A stretch of 64,000 nucleotides of DNA from Oegoconia quadripuncta (GCA_949316235.1 OX438748.1:32854836-32918835), one strand, 5' to 3'; positions 22,677-34,103 are shown, numbered from the stretch's first letter. The notes: generated from the letters alone by a model not told the origin. Translations and numbers: made by a program.

Positions 22677-22880
22677 TTAGACTTAATGCACCCAGAGAAA
22701 ATCACCTGGGTGAACTAAATCTACTGACTGTTAGACTTAATACACTTGTGAATCACCTAGGTGAATGAAGTCTACGTACCGTTAGACTCGATCTACCGGT
22801 AAATCACCCAGGTGTAAAAAGTCTACGCGTCTATTAAATTTAATGCACCTAGATATGCATCTCCTTGGAGTTACTGTATA
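22677..22880. repeat. Tandem 51-54-bp units with E-box palindromes
   Basis: Units start near 22,677, 22,731, 22,782 and 22,833. Each begins TTAGACT-like and holds a palindromic core: TCACCTGGGTGA, TCACCTAGGTGA, TCACCCAGGTG; the last is degenerate. It lies 170 bp beyond the 3' end of the transporter gene. Confidence 0.75.
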
Positions 22881-22950
22881 CATACATACTATATATAATT
22901 TTGTTAATGAACATTTCGAAATAAAACTACGAGTATATTTTAACTTATCA

Positions 22951-22956
22951 TTTATT
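22951..22956 (-). terminator. Poly(A) signal of the transporter gene
   Basis: AATAAA on the minus strand, about 90 nt after the transporter stop codon, the expected place for its cleavage signal. Confidence 0.5.
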
Positions 22957-23046
22957 AAACCATTATTTATTATAATAACATTATTTCAGCTTTGGAACTT
23001 ATGATATGTGTGTGACTGGAGATACAAATAAACGATTTATCATCTA

Positions 23047-25382
23047 TCATTTTTCTTGAGTCCTTTCTCTGGAAAGCATCTTTTGAGCGACATCACTATC
23101 ACCTTTATCTTTTTTTAGATTAATAAAATTCATTTCAATACTCTGCAATGTTTTATCTTTTGTCTCTGGCAAAAGCAATTTTAAGCAAATCAAACAAACC
23201 ACGGCCATACTAAGGTACAATCCAAAAGTTCCATAAACCTTCAAACTAATTAACATTGTTGGAGTATATTTCAATGTTATTATTCCAAGTGCACAGTAAG
23301 TAATTCCCATTGCACTAGATCCAATAGCTTTATACTCCAAAGGAAATATTTCTGCTATAAAAACTGCATATGGTTCAAAAATACCTATTTCGGAAGTAAA
23401 GCAGTAGATTATTAACAGAGTTGGTGTTAACCATCCCACAGATAACAATTCCATAGATTCCAAAAGATCTGTAAGACAAAGTAATCCTAGCATGACAAAG
23501 GAAAGAGATCCTAGGTAAAATAATATCGTTCTTCTTTCAAACAGTTTCACGATGACAGATGATATTACAACGGCAATTATTTTAAAGGCATCCATTCCTA
23601 AAACATAATGGAAAACAATGCGTTCATCATTTGCCAGTTTCTCCATTATCTGTATGATATAAGCCAACATATAATATACACCTGAAACGTGTGCCAATGA
23701 AGTTATCAAGATCATTATAGTAAGAGGCTTCAAAAATTCGATACAACGAAATGTATTAATAATATTTAAAAACATGTTGCCTTCATTACTTCTAGTTCTG
23801 CGATATTCTTGCTGCACTGATACAAGTTCTTCTATTTCTGATCTTGATTCTAGATCCGTTCCTCGTAGCAATTCGAAGTGCTTTATGCAATCATCGTATC
23901 GTCCTTTATATGCTAGCCATGACGGGCTCTCAGGCCAGAATACTGTGCTGATCGCTCCCATAGCAGCAAAAACCGCTCCAACCCATGTTATTCCTCTCCA
24001 CGACATAGTGAGGCTCAAAATATGACATACAATTATACCGAACTGTAGCGCCAGTCCTAGTAAATTTATTGAAACTCCTCTTCTTTTGGGATGAGTATAC
24101 TCACCTGATAAGATTGTATTTATGAGAAATGAGCAAGACCCAAGGCCCTGGATAGATCGACCAGCAATCAGGGCTGGAACGTTTGAAGCCGTGGCGATGA
24201 CGATGGAGCCCACAACGAAGATTAGATTCATCACTATATTAATGACTTTACGTCCATATTTTTGCATTATTACTGGTAATATAAAATACCCTATAATTCC
24301 TGTTAGGCTGAACATCATAGCTGAAATTTCAAAAAGCCATTTAGTACCATGATATTATTGAAAAACTTCCGCTAAGCTTGTGCTTCGTTGTAGATCTCTA
24401 TATTTTGTTAGATATAAACATAGACTATATATATTACTGTGTATGGATCGGGTCGTGCAAACAATCAAAATGGCACCACTTCTTTGGTGTTAAAGTGAGA
24501 GTTTGGAACCAATGGGAGATCATTTACACATCGACTTCATTCGCGAACTGCACATGCACTTTTACGTTCTACAGTACTATATTCATTCTGTGGTTCTACT
24601 CTTACTATTTTCAGTAACTGTATTTTCTTTTCTGATGCAATAAAGTGTATTGTATTGTATTGTAAGTATAACAAATAATATTTCCTTGCACTTTATAAAA
24701 AAAAAATTTGATTGTGCTCGGTTGTTTAGGCCATTTATTCTCAGCAGTTCTCGAAGATTCAGATAAGAGATGGCGCTGTTTTATATATCAAGAAAAGCGC
24801 GAGAAAGATTTTTCGCACGACCATATCTACAGCATATAAATCAATAGATATACACCGTGAATTTACGTATTGGCACATAATTAATATAGTATGGTTTTGG
24901 AGCGGAAATTTCGTAATAAAAAAAAAATTTATACTCATGTGGTCAAACATATAAAGTAACACGCCGACATGGCGCAGCGATCCGGTCAATTTCTTTCAGA
25001 ACCTATACTAAATAGGTACTCCCTTGAATTCCTCGTTTTTTTTTTCAATATTCTTATTTAAAATTTTTCTTGCTAAATAGATTCTACTAACGATAGTAGG
25101 ACTCGTGTCTTGAGGTTTCCTTCAATTGACAAACGTTTGACACGCGGTCAGACAGACGGACAATAAGGTGAAATCTATAGGGTTTCGGTTTTTTTTCCAA
25201 AATGAGTTACGGAACCCGGCAACGTGTCAAAACATTTGTAACTCACTGATAGTTGATGCCTCATCAGCAGACGCCTCTATGTCAGTGATCTTGCCTGTGA
25301 TAGCTGCGGTGAGTATTGTAGAATGGGCCAGTATAATACCCCAAGCCACTCGATGGAATGATAAAGATATAACTACGTAGGT
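23047..25382 (-). CDS. Sugar-transporter-like MFS protein (Tret1-like), 5' partial
   Basis: Predicted multi-pass membrane transporter of the MFS sugar-porter family. Model: exon 25382..25247 (acceptor TTTCAG, donor GTGAGT) joined to exon 24320..23047 (acceptor TTTCAG, stop at 23049-23047). The first exon ends in phase 1 and the second starts with the two missing bases, so the join is exactly in frame. The upstream exon encodes a hydrophobic stretch (VAWGIILAHSTILTAAITG) suiting TM1. Counting from the Met at 24318, visible family landmarks are YGRK (21-24), GRSIQGLG (53-60), PESPSWL (129-135), PLEYKAIG (326-333) and PETK (384-387), with about eleven hydrophobic segments. The usual QQxSG sugar-binding motif of TM7 reads AHVSG (209-213), so the substrate may not be an ordinary hexose. 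The exon carrying the start codon was not found; it should lie to the right. A LINE fragment sits just upstream of the first exon found. Confidence 0.85.
24321..25246 (-). other. Intron of the transporter gene
   Basis: GTGAGT donor and TTTCAG acceptor, phase 1. On the plus strand it holds a short LINE-type 3' tail (AATAAAGTGTATTGTATTG, about 24,640-24,662). The rest is AT-rich with no other feature seen. Confidence 0.7.
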
Positions 25383-25476
25383 CTGAAATCAATTTGAGAT
25401 AGTATAAATAGGAAATCTGTATGTAATAGGAAAATCTAATGTATGTCAAAAAAATATAGCATCATTTAGGAAAAAT

Positions 25477-25945
25477 TGTGATAAACATGATGTCAATAAA
25501 AGAAATAAAGAACTTTCAGGTCACATAAGTCGCCTCCGCAAAGTCAGTAATTCATTCAAAGGGTTATGTATACGCTTTTTCAATAAGGTCCCAGTTGATA
25601 TACAAAAGCTTCCTCTCGATAAATTTAAAGATACTATAAAACATAAACTAATTAACAAAGCATATTATATAAAATATCAGACTATTTAGATGAAAATCAT
25701 CCCTGGACATAATCAGATCGTTCGCATGCCAGGCTATTTCACGATTAATAATGAAATATAAAAACTTTATGTAAAATCAGAGCCTGATTTTAAAAGAGCA
25801 ACCCATCGAGTTTCTTCCTTGTTCTTCTCAGGGGAAAATTGCATTTTGAACAAGCAGTAGCTTAAAAAATGTAAAATTGACTATTTTAAATATACTCTGT
25901 GTACCTACAAAATAAAGCATTTTTGACTTTGACTTTGATTACAGT
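25477..25945 (+). mobile_element. LINE 3' end with RT C-terminal codons
   Basis: 25,477-25,689 reads 70 open codons and a stop, with SNSFKGLCIRFFNKVP and KFKDTIKHKLINKAYY as in CR1/Jockey-like LINE tails. The 3'UTR (CTTCTCAGGGGAAAATTG) and tail GACTTTGACTTTGA follow. It lies directly upstream of the first transporter exon found. Confidence 0.75.
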
Positions 25946-26189
25946 ACCTACCCGGTACAGCAAAGCTGATGTCACTCCCTTTTGCCTTGACCATTCAAAA
26001 TTCTTACTATGTCAATAGCATTGAGTTAAATAGGAACTAAGGCAATAAATAATTTAATTTCTTTTTCTCAGCATGAGCTGGTATTAGCATACCATTTACG
26101 GGCATTAACCAAGTAATATACCATTATTATTATAATTTTAGTTTATGTTAGTTTAATCTCTCTAAGGAAATAAGGGCCTAAGTCAAGTG
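25946..26189. other. Intergenic DNA
   Basis: Nothing recognised. Confidence 0.4.
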
Positions 26190-26425
26190 CATAAGTCTAC
26201 GGTTATGTCAATTTAACGAGAGGAATTTCCTTACACTAGTCTGCATGTGTTTAAGATTGTTGCTTTTTGTAGTAGTGTGGCTATGGATGGATGAATGTCT
26301 AGTGTGTTGAGGCTGGTGTGAAGTGTCTTGGGTATTACGCCGGTGGTAGAAATGATGACTGGGATGATTTTGACTGTATCGACCTTCCACTGAGTTTTCA
26401 CTTCAATTTGGAGATCCATGTACTT
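26190..26425 (-). mobile_element. LINE RT C-terminal fragment
   Basis: Minus frame reads LQIEVKTQWKVDTVKIIPVI, then STTGVIPKTL and ATILNTCRLVRKFL, the C-terminal region of a LINE reverse transcriptase. It ends in codons, with no 3'UTR visible. Confidence 0.65.
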
Positions 26426-27330
26426 TATTATTATTATTTCAAACTCAAATTCAAATTATTTATTTTGCCAGAATATAGGTACACAATGGTGTTTTCGTGT
26501 TAAAAATAAGGCCCATTACATTCTGCCTTTTGAGCATGCAAAATTTAACGAATTATATCTAATTATAACTACCTATTATTAATTAATTATACACTATAAA
26601 TAACCCAACTTGCAAGGAATGTTTAAAAATTGTCAACATTACAAAATTAATGTCAAATCTTCAAATGAATGTCAAAATTATAGAAAATTAGAAAGAATGT
26701 CAAAATCAATAAAAAGAAAGAAAACTTCTTGACACACTTTACTTTACCGTTTACATCTGGCTAGTTTGAAATAAAAGTCCACTTTTAAATCAATGTCAGA
26801 AATATACACAAAGAAATTAATGCATGTGGGTCAACAAAAGCAATTTCAAACAATATAAAAAAAAAATCGATCAAAATTACAACCACAATTTATACAAATA
26901 ATAATGAAGATTTATGTCAACTCAAGATATTCTTTTAATGTATAGAAACATTTATCAGTTAACCAATTACGTAGCTTTGATTTAAAATGTTTTGGTGGCA
27001 ACTCTCGAATTTGTTTAGGAATTTTGTTATAAACTTTTATATAACAATTCTTTTCAAATAGTGCAGTATGACATGTTATTTATATGACATTTATATTCTT
27101 CTTTATGTATTTTTCTCAGCTTGAGCTATTTATTATTATTATAATCCACATTCCACATCCCAACTAATATTCTAATGCTAAATTTGTGTTTGTGTGTTAA
27201 CTCTTCACGCCTAAGCGGCTGATTTGAATGAAATTTGGTGGTAGACAGTTTAGGATGTAGATTAACAGATAGGCTAAATTTTTGCTAAACTGATTTTGAT
27301 GAAATTAAAGCTAATAATACATTTAACTAT
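26426..27330. other. AT-rich intergenic DNA
   Basis: 26,430-27,110 resembles a LINE 3'UTR region with repeated ATGTCAA words. Another Helitron-like scrap (CACGCCTAAGCGGCTGATTT) lies at 27,210. No gene. Confidence 0.4.
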
Positions 27331-27550
27331 TATTATAAATGCGAAAGTTTGGACGTTTGTTTGTTTGTTGCTTAATCACGACGAAACGGATGAACGCATT
27401 TAGATGGAATTTGGTGCATATGTAGAAGATACCCTGGATTAAGGTAAAGGATATTTTTAATTCCGATAAACCGAGTATTTCAGGCGGGTTAACAAAGTTC
27501 AGCGATAAAATTATTCCACACAGGCGAAGCCGCGGGCGGTAAGCTAGTAA
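27331..27550. mobile_element. Helitron-like element
   Basis: TATTATTATAAATGCGAAAG ... GGCGAAGCCGCGGGCGGTAA then GCTAGT: both ends present. Confidence 0.75.
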
Positions 27551-27833
27551 ATAATACCTAAAATTAAAGCTGTTTCAAAATTATCACTCATTTCTTAGTG
27601 AATACTCAATGCAACACAAATAAAATAATTGAACGCCAAAAATTGACAAAACAACCAACTTCAATACTTCAGACACTTACCACCACTCTATATCTCATAT
27701 CTAAAAGGCTGGACGGATTTGGATGAAATTTTAACGTTAGACGGTTTAGGACCTGGATTAACATATAGGCAAAAATTTTGGGTAGATCGATATTGATGAA
27801 ATTAAAGGTAATAATATATAAATAATTGGTTGT
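27551..27833. other. Helitron-like remnant
   Basis: 27,700-27,815 matches the element's core (GGCTGGACGGATTTGGATGA). The ends are lost. Confidence 0.45.
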
Positions 27834-28004
27834 GGTGTTCGGTTGGTGGTAGGGCATTTTAAATGTCCGCCTGGCTAGCTACCGCCATCTTATCTAAATG
27901 TGTTGGGGTTTCCGGGTCAGTACGCTTCCACCTTCGACCTCATCTTCACTTAACATCAGGTGTGATTGAGGTCAAGCACGAAACCGTCGTGCATAAAAAA
28001 AAAA
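27834..28004 (+). mobile_element. SINE family B, head lost and internally deleted
   Basis: GGTTGGTGGTAGGGCATTTT body start, a gap after CATCTTATCTAAATG, then the standard 3' end. Confidence 0.8.
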
Positions 28005-28489
28005 CAAAAAGAATTAAAGCCAAATCAAAATTATCATCCATTGTGTGTTCTACCTATGACGTCAACGTATGTTCCTTGGCCCTTCCTTTTATCTCTTTTT
28101 TAGTATCTTAAGTCCTCAATTGTTATTGATCTCTATACTTATATATACAATCAAAACACATTATTCTTGGTTTCGGTATTCAGAGTGCATACTAAGCTGG
28201 TGCAGTTTCAGAATAGAAGAGGCAACAAATTATAAGGCAATAGAAGTTTGTTATAGGAATTTTTGTATGATGTGTATAGTTTATGTATATTATATATGTA
28301 TAATATAATATTATATATATTTATATATAATGATGGTATGTATGTATTTGTGTATTTATGTTGGGTAATTTTTCGCTTAATGTATTATTTTGGCTTTATT
28401 CTTTTATATGATATTTTTAACATTTTTTGTTTCTTCTATTTCGTGTACACTTTATGTCTACCTTTTATATCAAATTTCGCTCTCACAGG
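28005..28489. other. AT-rich intergenic DNA, possibly LINE 3'UTR
   Basis: Lies directly upstream of the LINE end at 28,490 and may be part of it. No gene. Confidence 0.35.
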
Positions 28490-28610
28490 TTTGCTGGAAG
28501 AGATCTCTTATAGAGATAAGTTCGCCCTTTGTACATTTTTCTTAAATGTTTCTTAATGACCATTTCTTTGTGTATGTGTACAATAAAGTGTTAAAATAAA
28601 AAATAAATAA
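28490..28610 (+). mobile_element. LINE 3' end
   Basis: GGTTTGCTGGAAGAGATCTC ... GTGTACAATAAAGTGTTAAA and an A/T tail. Confidence 0.65.
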
Positions 28611-28689
28611 ATAAAAACAAATCAACAACATAAAATATTGGACAGAACAATGGGCTTAAAATGATTTATAAGCTGAAATTTAATTCTGT

Positions 28690-28747
28690 TTTTTTTATGC
28701 ACAACGGGTTAGCACTTGACCTCAATCACACCTGATGTTAAGTGAAG
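28690..28747 (-). mobile_element. SINE family B, 3' scrap
   Basis: TTGACCTCAATCACACCTGA after an A/T run. Confidence 0.6.
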
Positions 28748-28885
28748 TTAGTGTAATTCGTGTTTACTGGTGACTCCACTGCTGGGGACCAATCGCAAAA
28801 TTTTACAATCGGCTATAGTTCCTTCGGGAAAGTTGTTCGTAATCAATAATGGTGTCATCGGGTAATGAGAATTACACAATTCAAA
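28748..28885. mobile_element. MITE-like inverted repeat
   Basis: GTGTAATTCGTGTTTACTGG at the left and a diverged complement ending GAGAATTACAC at the right. The interior shares AAAGTTGTTCGTAATCAA with 40,725-40,815. Confidence 0.5.
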
Positions 28886-28904
28886 TTCACAAAAGTAGAG
28901 CGGT

Positions 28905-29147
28905 TATAATAAATAAATAATAATAATAAATAATAAATATTTCGGACACTTACACCAATCATCCAGTCCCAAACTAAGCAAAGCTTGTACAATGGATACT
29001 AGATAATGGATAAACATACATAAATATTTATATAAACATCCATAACTCAGGAATAAATGTTCATATTCGAACCCGCAACCGTTGGTTTCGCTGCTAGGGT
29101 CCACCATCGGTCGTTTGGGTCGGTAACACTACACCAATCGGTCGTTT
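28905..29147 (-). mobile_element. SINE family C with duplicated head
   Basis: Standard body from CACTTACACCAATCATCCAG. At the head, CGGTCGTTTGGGTCGGTAAC occurs twice, about 30 bp apart. Confidence 0.8.
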
Positions 29148-29911
29148 GGGTCGGTAACACCAGTGGGTCATTTACGTACCTCTAAAAGTATGGGTGGAAC
29201 CATTTTGGAAGATAAATTTATTTTGTATTTGCTGAAGTAAACTCTACTTTCGTGTACACGTGCTCACTAAAGTGTACTTTTGGTCCAACTGGCATTTTAG
29301 TGACGTAATCGTTTTATATTGACAAATGATTAATAAATAACTCCCATGGAATAACACTGCAACTAATTTTTTGTCTGTTTTAAGTCACAAATCATCGGAG
29401 TTGAATTTATTTTTGCTTTTTTTTCTCAAAAATATCGTATATATAAATGAATACAGAAAATAGCCAGATAGTATACGTAGTATATGTAATCACGAAAATA
29501 ACTCACGTCTCATTTATGTGGGTACAAAAGGAGGTAGATTGAACTAAATACTTAAGGGGTACCATATGATCAAAGGTGTTGCGTCACAAGTAAATAATAT
29601 ACAGCATGTTACAAAAAAAACCCCTAATGCCTAAAATGAGACGGACTGTTAATTAAATTGAAATGATATGTGTAATTCTTTTTGTTGTACCTGTAAGGAT
29701 TTCTAAACTTACGACTATCGGCGTTTTACAAAAAAAAAACAATAGAATTCCATCTCTAGTGGTCAGCTGTTAGGGCAGAATGACCTCAAAATCACGTAAA
29801 CAAAGCCTTAACATGTAAAAGTAAGAATGTTAAGCTGTATTAGAATTAAATTATCCAATAAACGCATCACGGTGGCCACCGCAAATCATTTAAACGATTG
29901 TAGGTTATCTG
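29148..29911. other. AT-rich intergenic DNA
   Basis: No gene or clear repeat seen. Confidence 0.4.
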
Positions 29912-30080
29912 CAGGGCTACTACAACTTAGGGCGACTCGAGTGACATAGAGCCTACATCTCTCAAAGCCGATTGACGGTCAAGTTGACAGCTGTCAAGCG
30001 ACAGCCAATCAGCTGCAAGAATCTGAGACTATGTCGCGGACTCTTTCTCACTCGAATTGCTCTAAGTTGTAGTAGTCTTG
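29912..30080. mobile_element. MITE, 169 bp
   Basis: Ends CAGGGCTACTACAACTTAGG and the complement of TAAGTTGTAGTAGTCTTG. No 8-bp duplication fits a hAT reading; a TGCAG at each edge is the best candidate duplication. Confidence 0.6.
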
Positions 30081-30109
30081 CAGAGCGGCACGAAACTGTT
30101 AGTAATACT

Positions 30110-30392
30110 TTAAATCTTAATTTCACTTAACGTCAGGTGTGACTGAGGTCAAGTGTTAACCCGTAGTGCATGTGCACCTAACAACGTGCAGGCGTATCCA
30201 ATGGCCGAGCATCGGAGAATCCGATCTATCAACCCATACGATCAGCAAGCTGTTGTGGTAACCACGTATACTGCTCATCAACGTGGTGCAGCGTTTCCTC
30301 ATGATCGCGTGGAACCAGTCGACTCGCGCCTCCGTTAGCATACCGCAGGCACTGCGATATCGAGGCAGCCCCAACAGCTCAGCTTCAGCCAC
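30110..30392 (-). mobile_element. LINE RT C-terminal fragment next to a SINE B tail
   Basis: The minus frame 30,392-30,156 reads LLGLPRYRSACGMLTEARVD, then HAIMRKRCTTLMSSIRG, the end of a LINE reverse transcriptase. 30,120-30,172 is a SINE B 3' end on the plus strand. Confidence 0.6.
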
Positions 30393-30616
30393 CTGAACGC
30401 ACTGTTTTATTAATACAACAGCAGAGGTTCAACCCGTAAGGCGCTGTATAGGGGGCTGATCGCGCTAAGTATGAAGGGTAATACCAAAGCTAAACCACAA
30501 CCAAAAACGTTACGTTAAGCACAAACGGGTCAGTACACTTCCACCTTCGGCCTAATCTTCACTTAACATCAGGTGTGATTGAGGTCAAGTACCAACTATT
30601 TGTGCATAAAAAAAAA
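30393..30616 (+). mobile_element. Repeat with CCAAAAACGTTACGTTAAGC, then SINE B tail
   Basis: 30,430-30,520 recurs at 45,320-45,400 (ATCGCGCTAAGT ... ACCAAAAACGTTACGTTAAG). 30,528-30,612 is the SINE B 3' end. Confidence 0.55.
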
Positions 30617-30646
30617 ACTAAACTAAACTAAAACCAACGGCAGATT

Positions 30647-30800
30647 TGGATAACATGGAGGTAGCTAGCCCGGCCGACATTTAAAATGCCCTACCACCAA
30701 CCAAACTGAGTACTTAAAACATGTACCTCGCTGGCGATCGAACACGCGACCTCCGAATCGTAAACCTAACGTTGTTTACATTGAGCCACGGAGGCGATAT
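30647..30800 (-). mobile_element. SINE family B, 5' half
   Basis: From the body (GGTAGCTAGCCCGGCCGACA) to the head GAGCCACGGAGGCG. The tail half is absent. Confidence 0.8.
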
Positions 30801-31116
30801 TAAAGAATGTGTATTTGTGTACTATATCAACCATCTGGTTATAAGCCTAGTTGTGTGGTGTGAAATGTTGATTTCTAGCTGCTAAACCAAGCAGGTCGTC
30901 AAAGGTATGAACTAGTCTCAAATTTCCATTTTTTTTAAATTATAACACGCTATCCTGAAAAGTTAGTAAAATTGAGTTATAATGTCATGTTTGAGTGCCA
31001 TTGTGGTAAGGTTGCATTATATATACCTAACTTTTATATCAACATATATATCAAGATGTACACCTGTATCACGTCAGACTCTATTATTCACTGAATTCAC
31101 AGAAGTTATATAATAT
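30801..31116. other. Intergenic DNA
   Basis: A scrap of SINE A 3' body at 30,810-30,850. Nothing else. Confidence 0.4.
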
Positions 31117-31340
31117 AATTAGCTTTCCGCCCGCGGCTTCGCCTGCGTGGAGTAACTTTATCGCGGGCATTTGTTTATCCCGCGGGAACTACTCACTTTA
31201 TCGGGATAAAAAGTATCCATTATCTTAATCCAGGGTATATTCTACCTATATACCAAATTTCATCCAAATCCCTTTAGCCGTTTCGCCGTGATTGTGCAAC
31301 AAACAAACATTCAAACTTTCGCATTTATAATATTAGTTAG
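31117..31340. mobile_element. Helitron-like element, complete
   Basis: TTAGCTTTCCGCCCGCGGCT ... TTTCGCATTTATAATATTAG. Confidence 0.8.
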
Positions 31341-31367
31341 GCGAATATGATATCAGAATGACACTAA

Positions 31368-31695
31368 GGCCCGTATTAATAAATCAATCTCAATACAAGT
31401 CTTGAGGCTGTATCAACCAGGATGCGTCTTAAGCAGTTGACGCTATCTCAATATCTTTATAAGCCAATCTTGAGGTCTACTCAGCTGAGATCATTTCTCA
31501 AGTAGGTATTCGCCTCAGCGGTGAACGAATGATAGTCTTGGGTTTCGTTTATTAATAGCGGCACCTCTCAAGTGAGTATTGCGTGAGTATGCACGTGCTT
31601 TTCAGGTCTCAAGTTAGGTTTATTAATCAACACGTTTACTTGAAACCGATCACAACACTATTTTCAATCTTGAGAATGGTTTATTAATACGGGCC
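31368..31695. mobile_element. PIF/Harbinger-type MITE, 328 bp
   Basis: 16-18-bp perfect ends GGCCCGTATTAATAAA and TTTATTAATACGGGCC, flanked by TAA on both sides (31,365-31,367 and 31,696-31,698), the 3-bp duplication typical of PIF/Harbinger. No ORF. Confidence 0.85.
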
Positions 31696-32022
31696 TAAAT
31701 GAGTGTGACAGATTATTATAACAGCTTTTTATTTTTGCTATGCCGAAGCAACGTCATTATATTAGCCGAAAGATGTCCACTGCTGGAGAAAGGCCTTCCC
31801 AAAGGATCTCCACAACGATCGGTCCTGCGGCATTCAACGGCGAGGCTACATTCTAGCCTAGAAATAAAGTCAAATCATTCACCTATTTCCGGCGACCTGA
31901 TAACTATTAGAGGACTTAGATATTTCGGCGGCTGTATTTAGGCACAGTTTTATGAGAATTAAAATTAAGAGAAATAAGGATTCCACAACGCGACAATATC
32001 GACATATAATTCGACACTATTT
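31696..32022. other. Intergenic DNA with a LINE scrap
   Basis: 31,765-31,850 (GATGTCCACTGCTGGAGAAA) matches a common LINE 3' region. No gene. Confidence 0.4.
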
Positions 32023-32277
32023 AACCGCCTCTGTGGCTCAATGTAAACAACATTGGCTTTACGATTCGAAGGTCGCGGGTTCGATCCCCAGCGGGGTACA
32101 TATATAAGTAATCGGTTTGGTTGGTGGTAGGGCAGTTTAAATGTCCGCCAAGCAGCAATGTTAATAGCATTCTTGTGTTGTGTTCCGGTTGTCAGAGATA
32201 AGATCCTCCAAATTGTTGGGGTTAACATCCGGTGTGATTGAGGTCAAGTACCAACAGGTAGTGCATAAAAAAAAAAG
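32023..32277 (+). mobile_element. SINE family B, internally deleted
   Basis: GCCTCTGTGGCTCAATGTAA head, box B GGGTTCGATCCCC. About 60 bp of the body is missing. Confidence 0.85.
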
Positions 32278-32317
32278 TTCAGCACAATTTTTGAAATTAT
32301 CAAAAGAGCTGAATTAT

Positions 32318-32622
32318 TTTTTTTTATGCACAACAGGGTAGCGCTTAACCTCAGTTACACCTGATGTTAAGTGAAAATGAGGCCAAAGCTGGAAACGTAC
32401 TGACCCGGAAACCCCATCTTATTTGGGGGATAACCGGAACACAACAATGCTATTAAAACATTGCTGTTTGGCGGCAGACTTAGATAAGATGGTGGTAGCT
32501 AGCCAGGCCCTACCACCAACCAAACTAAACACCAGTACTAAACATGTAATACCCCGCCGGGGATCGAACCCGCGAGCTCCGATTCGTAAACCTTATGTTG
32601 TTCACATTGAGCCACGGTGGTA
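32318..32622 (-). mobile_element. SINE family B, near full length
   Basis: From the A/T-rich tail at TATGCACAAC to GCCACGGTGG. With the plus copy just before it, this forms a tail-to-tail pair about 40 bp apart. Confidence 0.85.
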
Positions 32623-34103
32623 GTTCTGAATGTATTCTAGCATATAACGCATGTAAATTATAGGTCTGTATGTGCATTTGTGGCTTGTGTACTTTTTGGC
32701 TCAAGGAGCATGTGGCTGACAGACAGCCACCGGAAAGAAGCCTTATATGTATTCAGGTTTTCCTGTTTTAGAACAGAGCACTAATGAATTGCTAAGTCGA
32801 GGTCTCTGTATACAAATATGGAAATAACAAAAGGAAAAAATGTGCAATAACAATACGGAAAGAGATAAATTATTATAATAATTTAATGGAAACATAATTA
32901 AGATATTTATTCATTATTCACAATTTACATATAAACGAATATGTAACAGACCATAATATAACTTATAGTAAAAATACTCCGTCTAATTCGCTTCCACGCA
33001 CGCATGCATACGCTCAGTGTACAGTTAACACTGTGCATTTTACTTTCCGCGGACTACGCATTCTACTTTTTTGTACAGACTCTACAAATTAACACTAAAA
33101 CGCGTTAGCCGCGACACACACACACCACTCTACAATTGCCAATTATAAGCAGGCAAATGACCTTACAATAGGCAGACCAACATCAAGAACTCCACGACGC
33201 AGAAGCTCTGCCCAGCACAAGATAGATCGCCGCCCAACTTACCTGGCTGAATAAATACTTGGATCACCGTCGCTGCCGCGTTTCACTTCTCTGCAACATC
33301 AACTCTATTCACATCTACTACCAACATCCAACTTCGGTCCGGAACCACGCACCAGACCATACACTCAGCTGCTGAGCAAGGTAGGCTCCAGCCCCTGTAA
33401 CATCGTTTGTAGCAGAACAAATATTATCTCGCGCGACAAAGACGTTTATAGCGGCTGTCATGATACTTTGCAGCTCTCAGATCTCATTAGGCGCAGACCA
33501 CATCCCGCCTTCACACTCCTCCCACTGTAACTCCTGTAAGCCAGGATCAACAGTGGTACTCTGCACGACGCCTACTGGACGTTGACGGTGCCCTAGAATA
33601 GAACAGAATAGAAAAAAAATTATTTGACCAGTGTGTCGTTAAATGAAACGACACACAAACTAACATGATACAACTTACATAATAAATTACCAAGACCCAA
33701 GTAAATAATTTCATGGTAAATGAAAAACACAAAGGAAAATAGACTTCGATTCCTTAGACATATTTTCTGGTGTCGCAAAGTGGTGCCAAAAGGCTCTCCA
33801 TCTCAGCATGAGTTGCAATTACCTAATAACCACAACGCTGATTTTCAGAGGAGCCTCACATGACGCACGGACGTCAATCAACACAGACATTAAATACATG
33901 AAATATTGAAAGTTTAGTTTTCCATACATTAATAATAAACAACGAGACTCTATTGCTACCTTGGACCCCAGACTAATCAAAGAAAGAAAAAGGGCGTGTA
34001 AGTAGGAAAAGAAGTTTCCCACTTCCCCCGTCGATAAATGGAACGCGGGGACCAGACTGATAGATAAATCTTTTCAATTGTTTTAGTGTCCAAAGTTCAA
34101 TAA
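32623..34103. other. Intergenic block with a GC-rich segment
   Basis: 32,980-33,600 is clearly less AT-rich than its surroundings, with CCCCTGTAACA and other LTR-end-like words but no matching second LTR. No open frame longer than about 60 codons. The rest is AT-rich with nothing recognised. Confidence 0.35.

Noticed and set aside
23774..24352. Plus-strand open frames across the transporter
   Set aside because: Antisense shadows of the transporter exon.
32980..33600. LTR retrotransposon
   Set aside because: No second LTR, gag/pol frame or clear target duplication; kept only as an observation.
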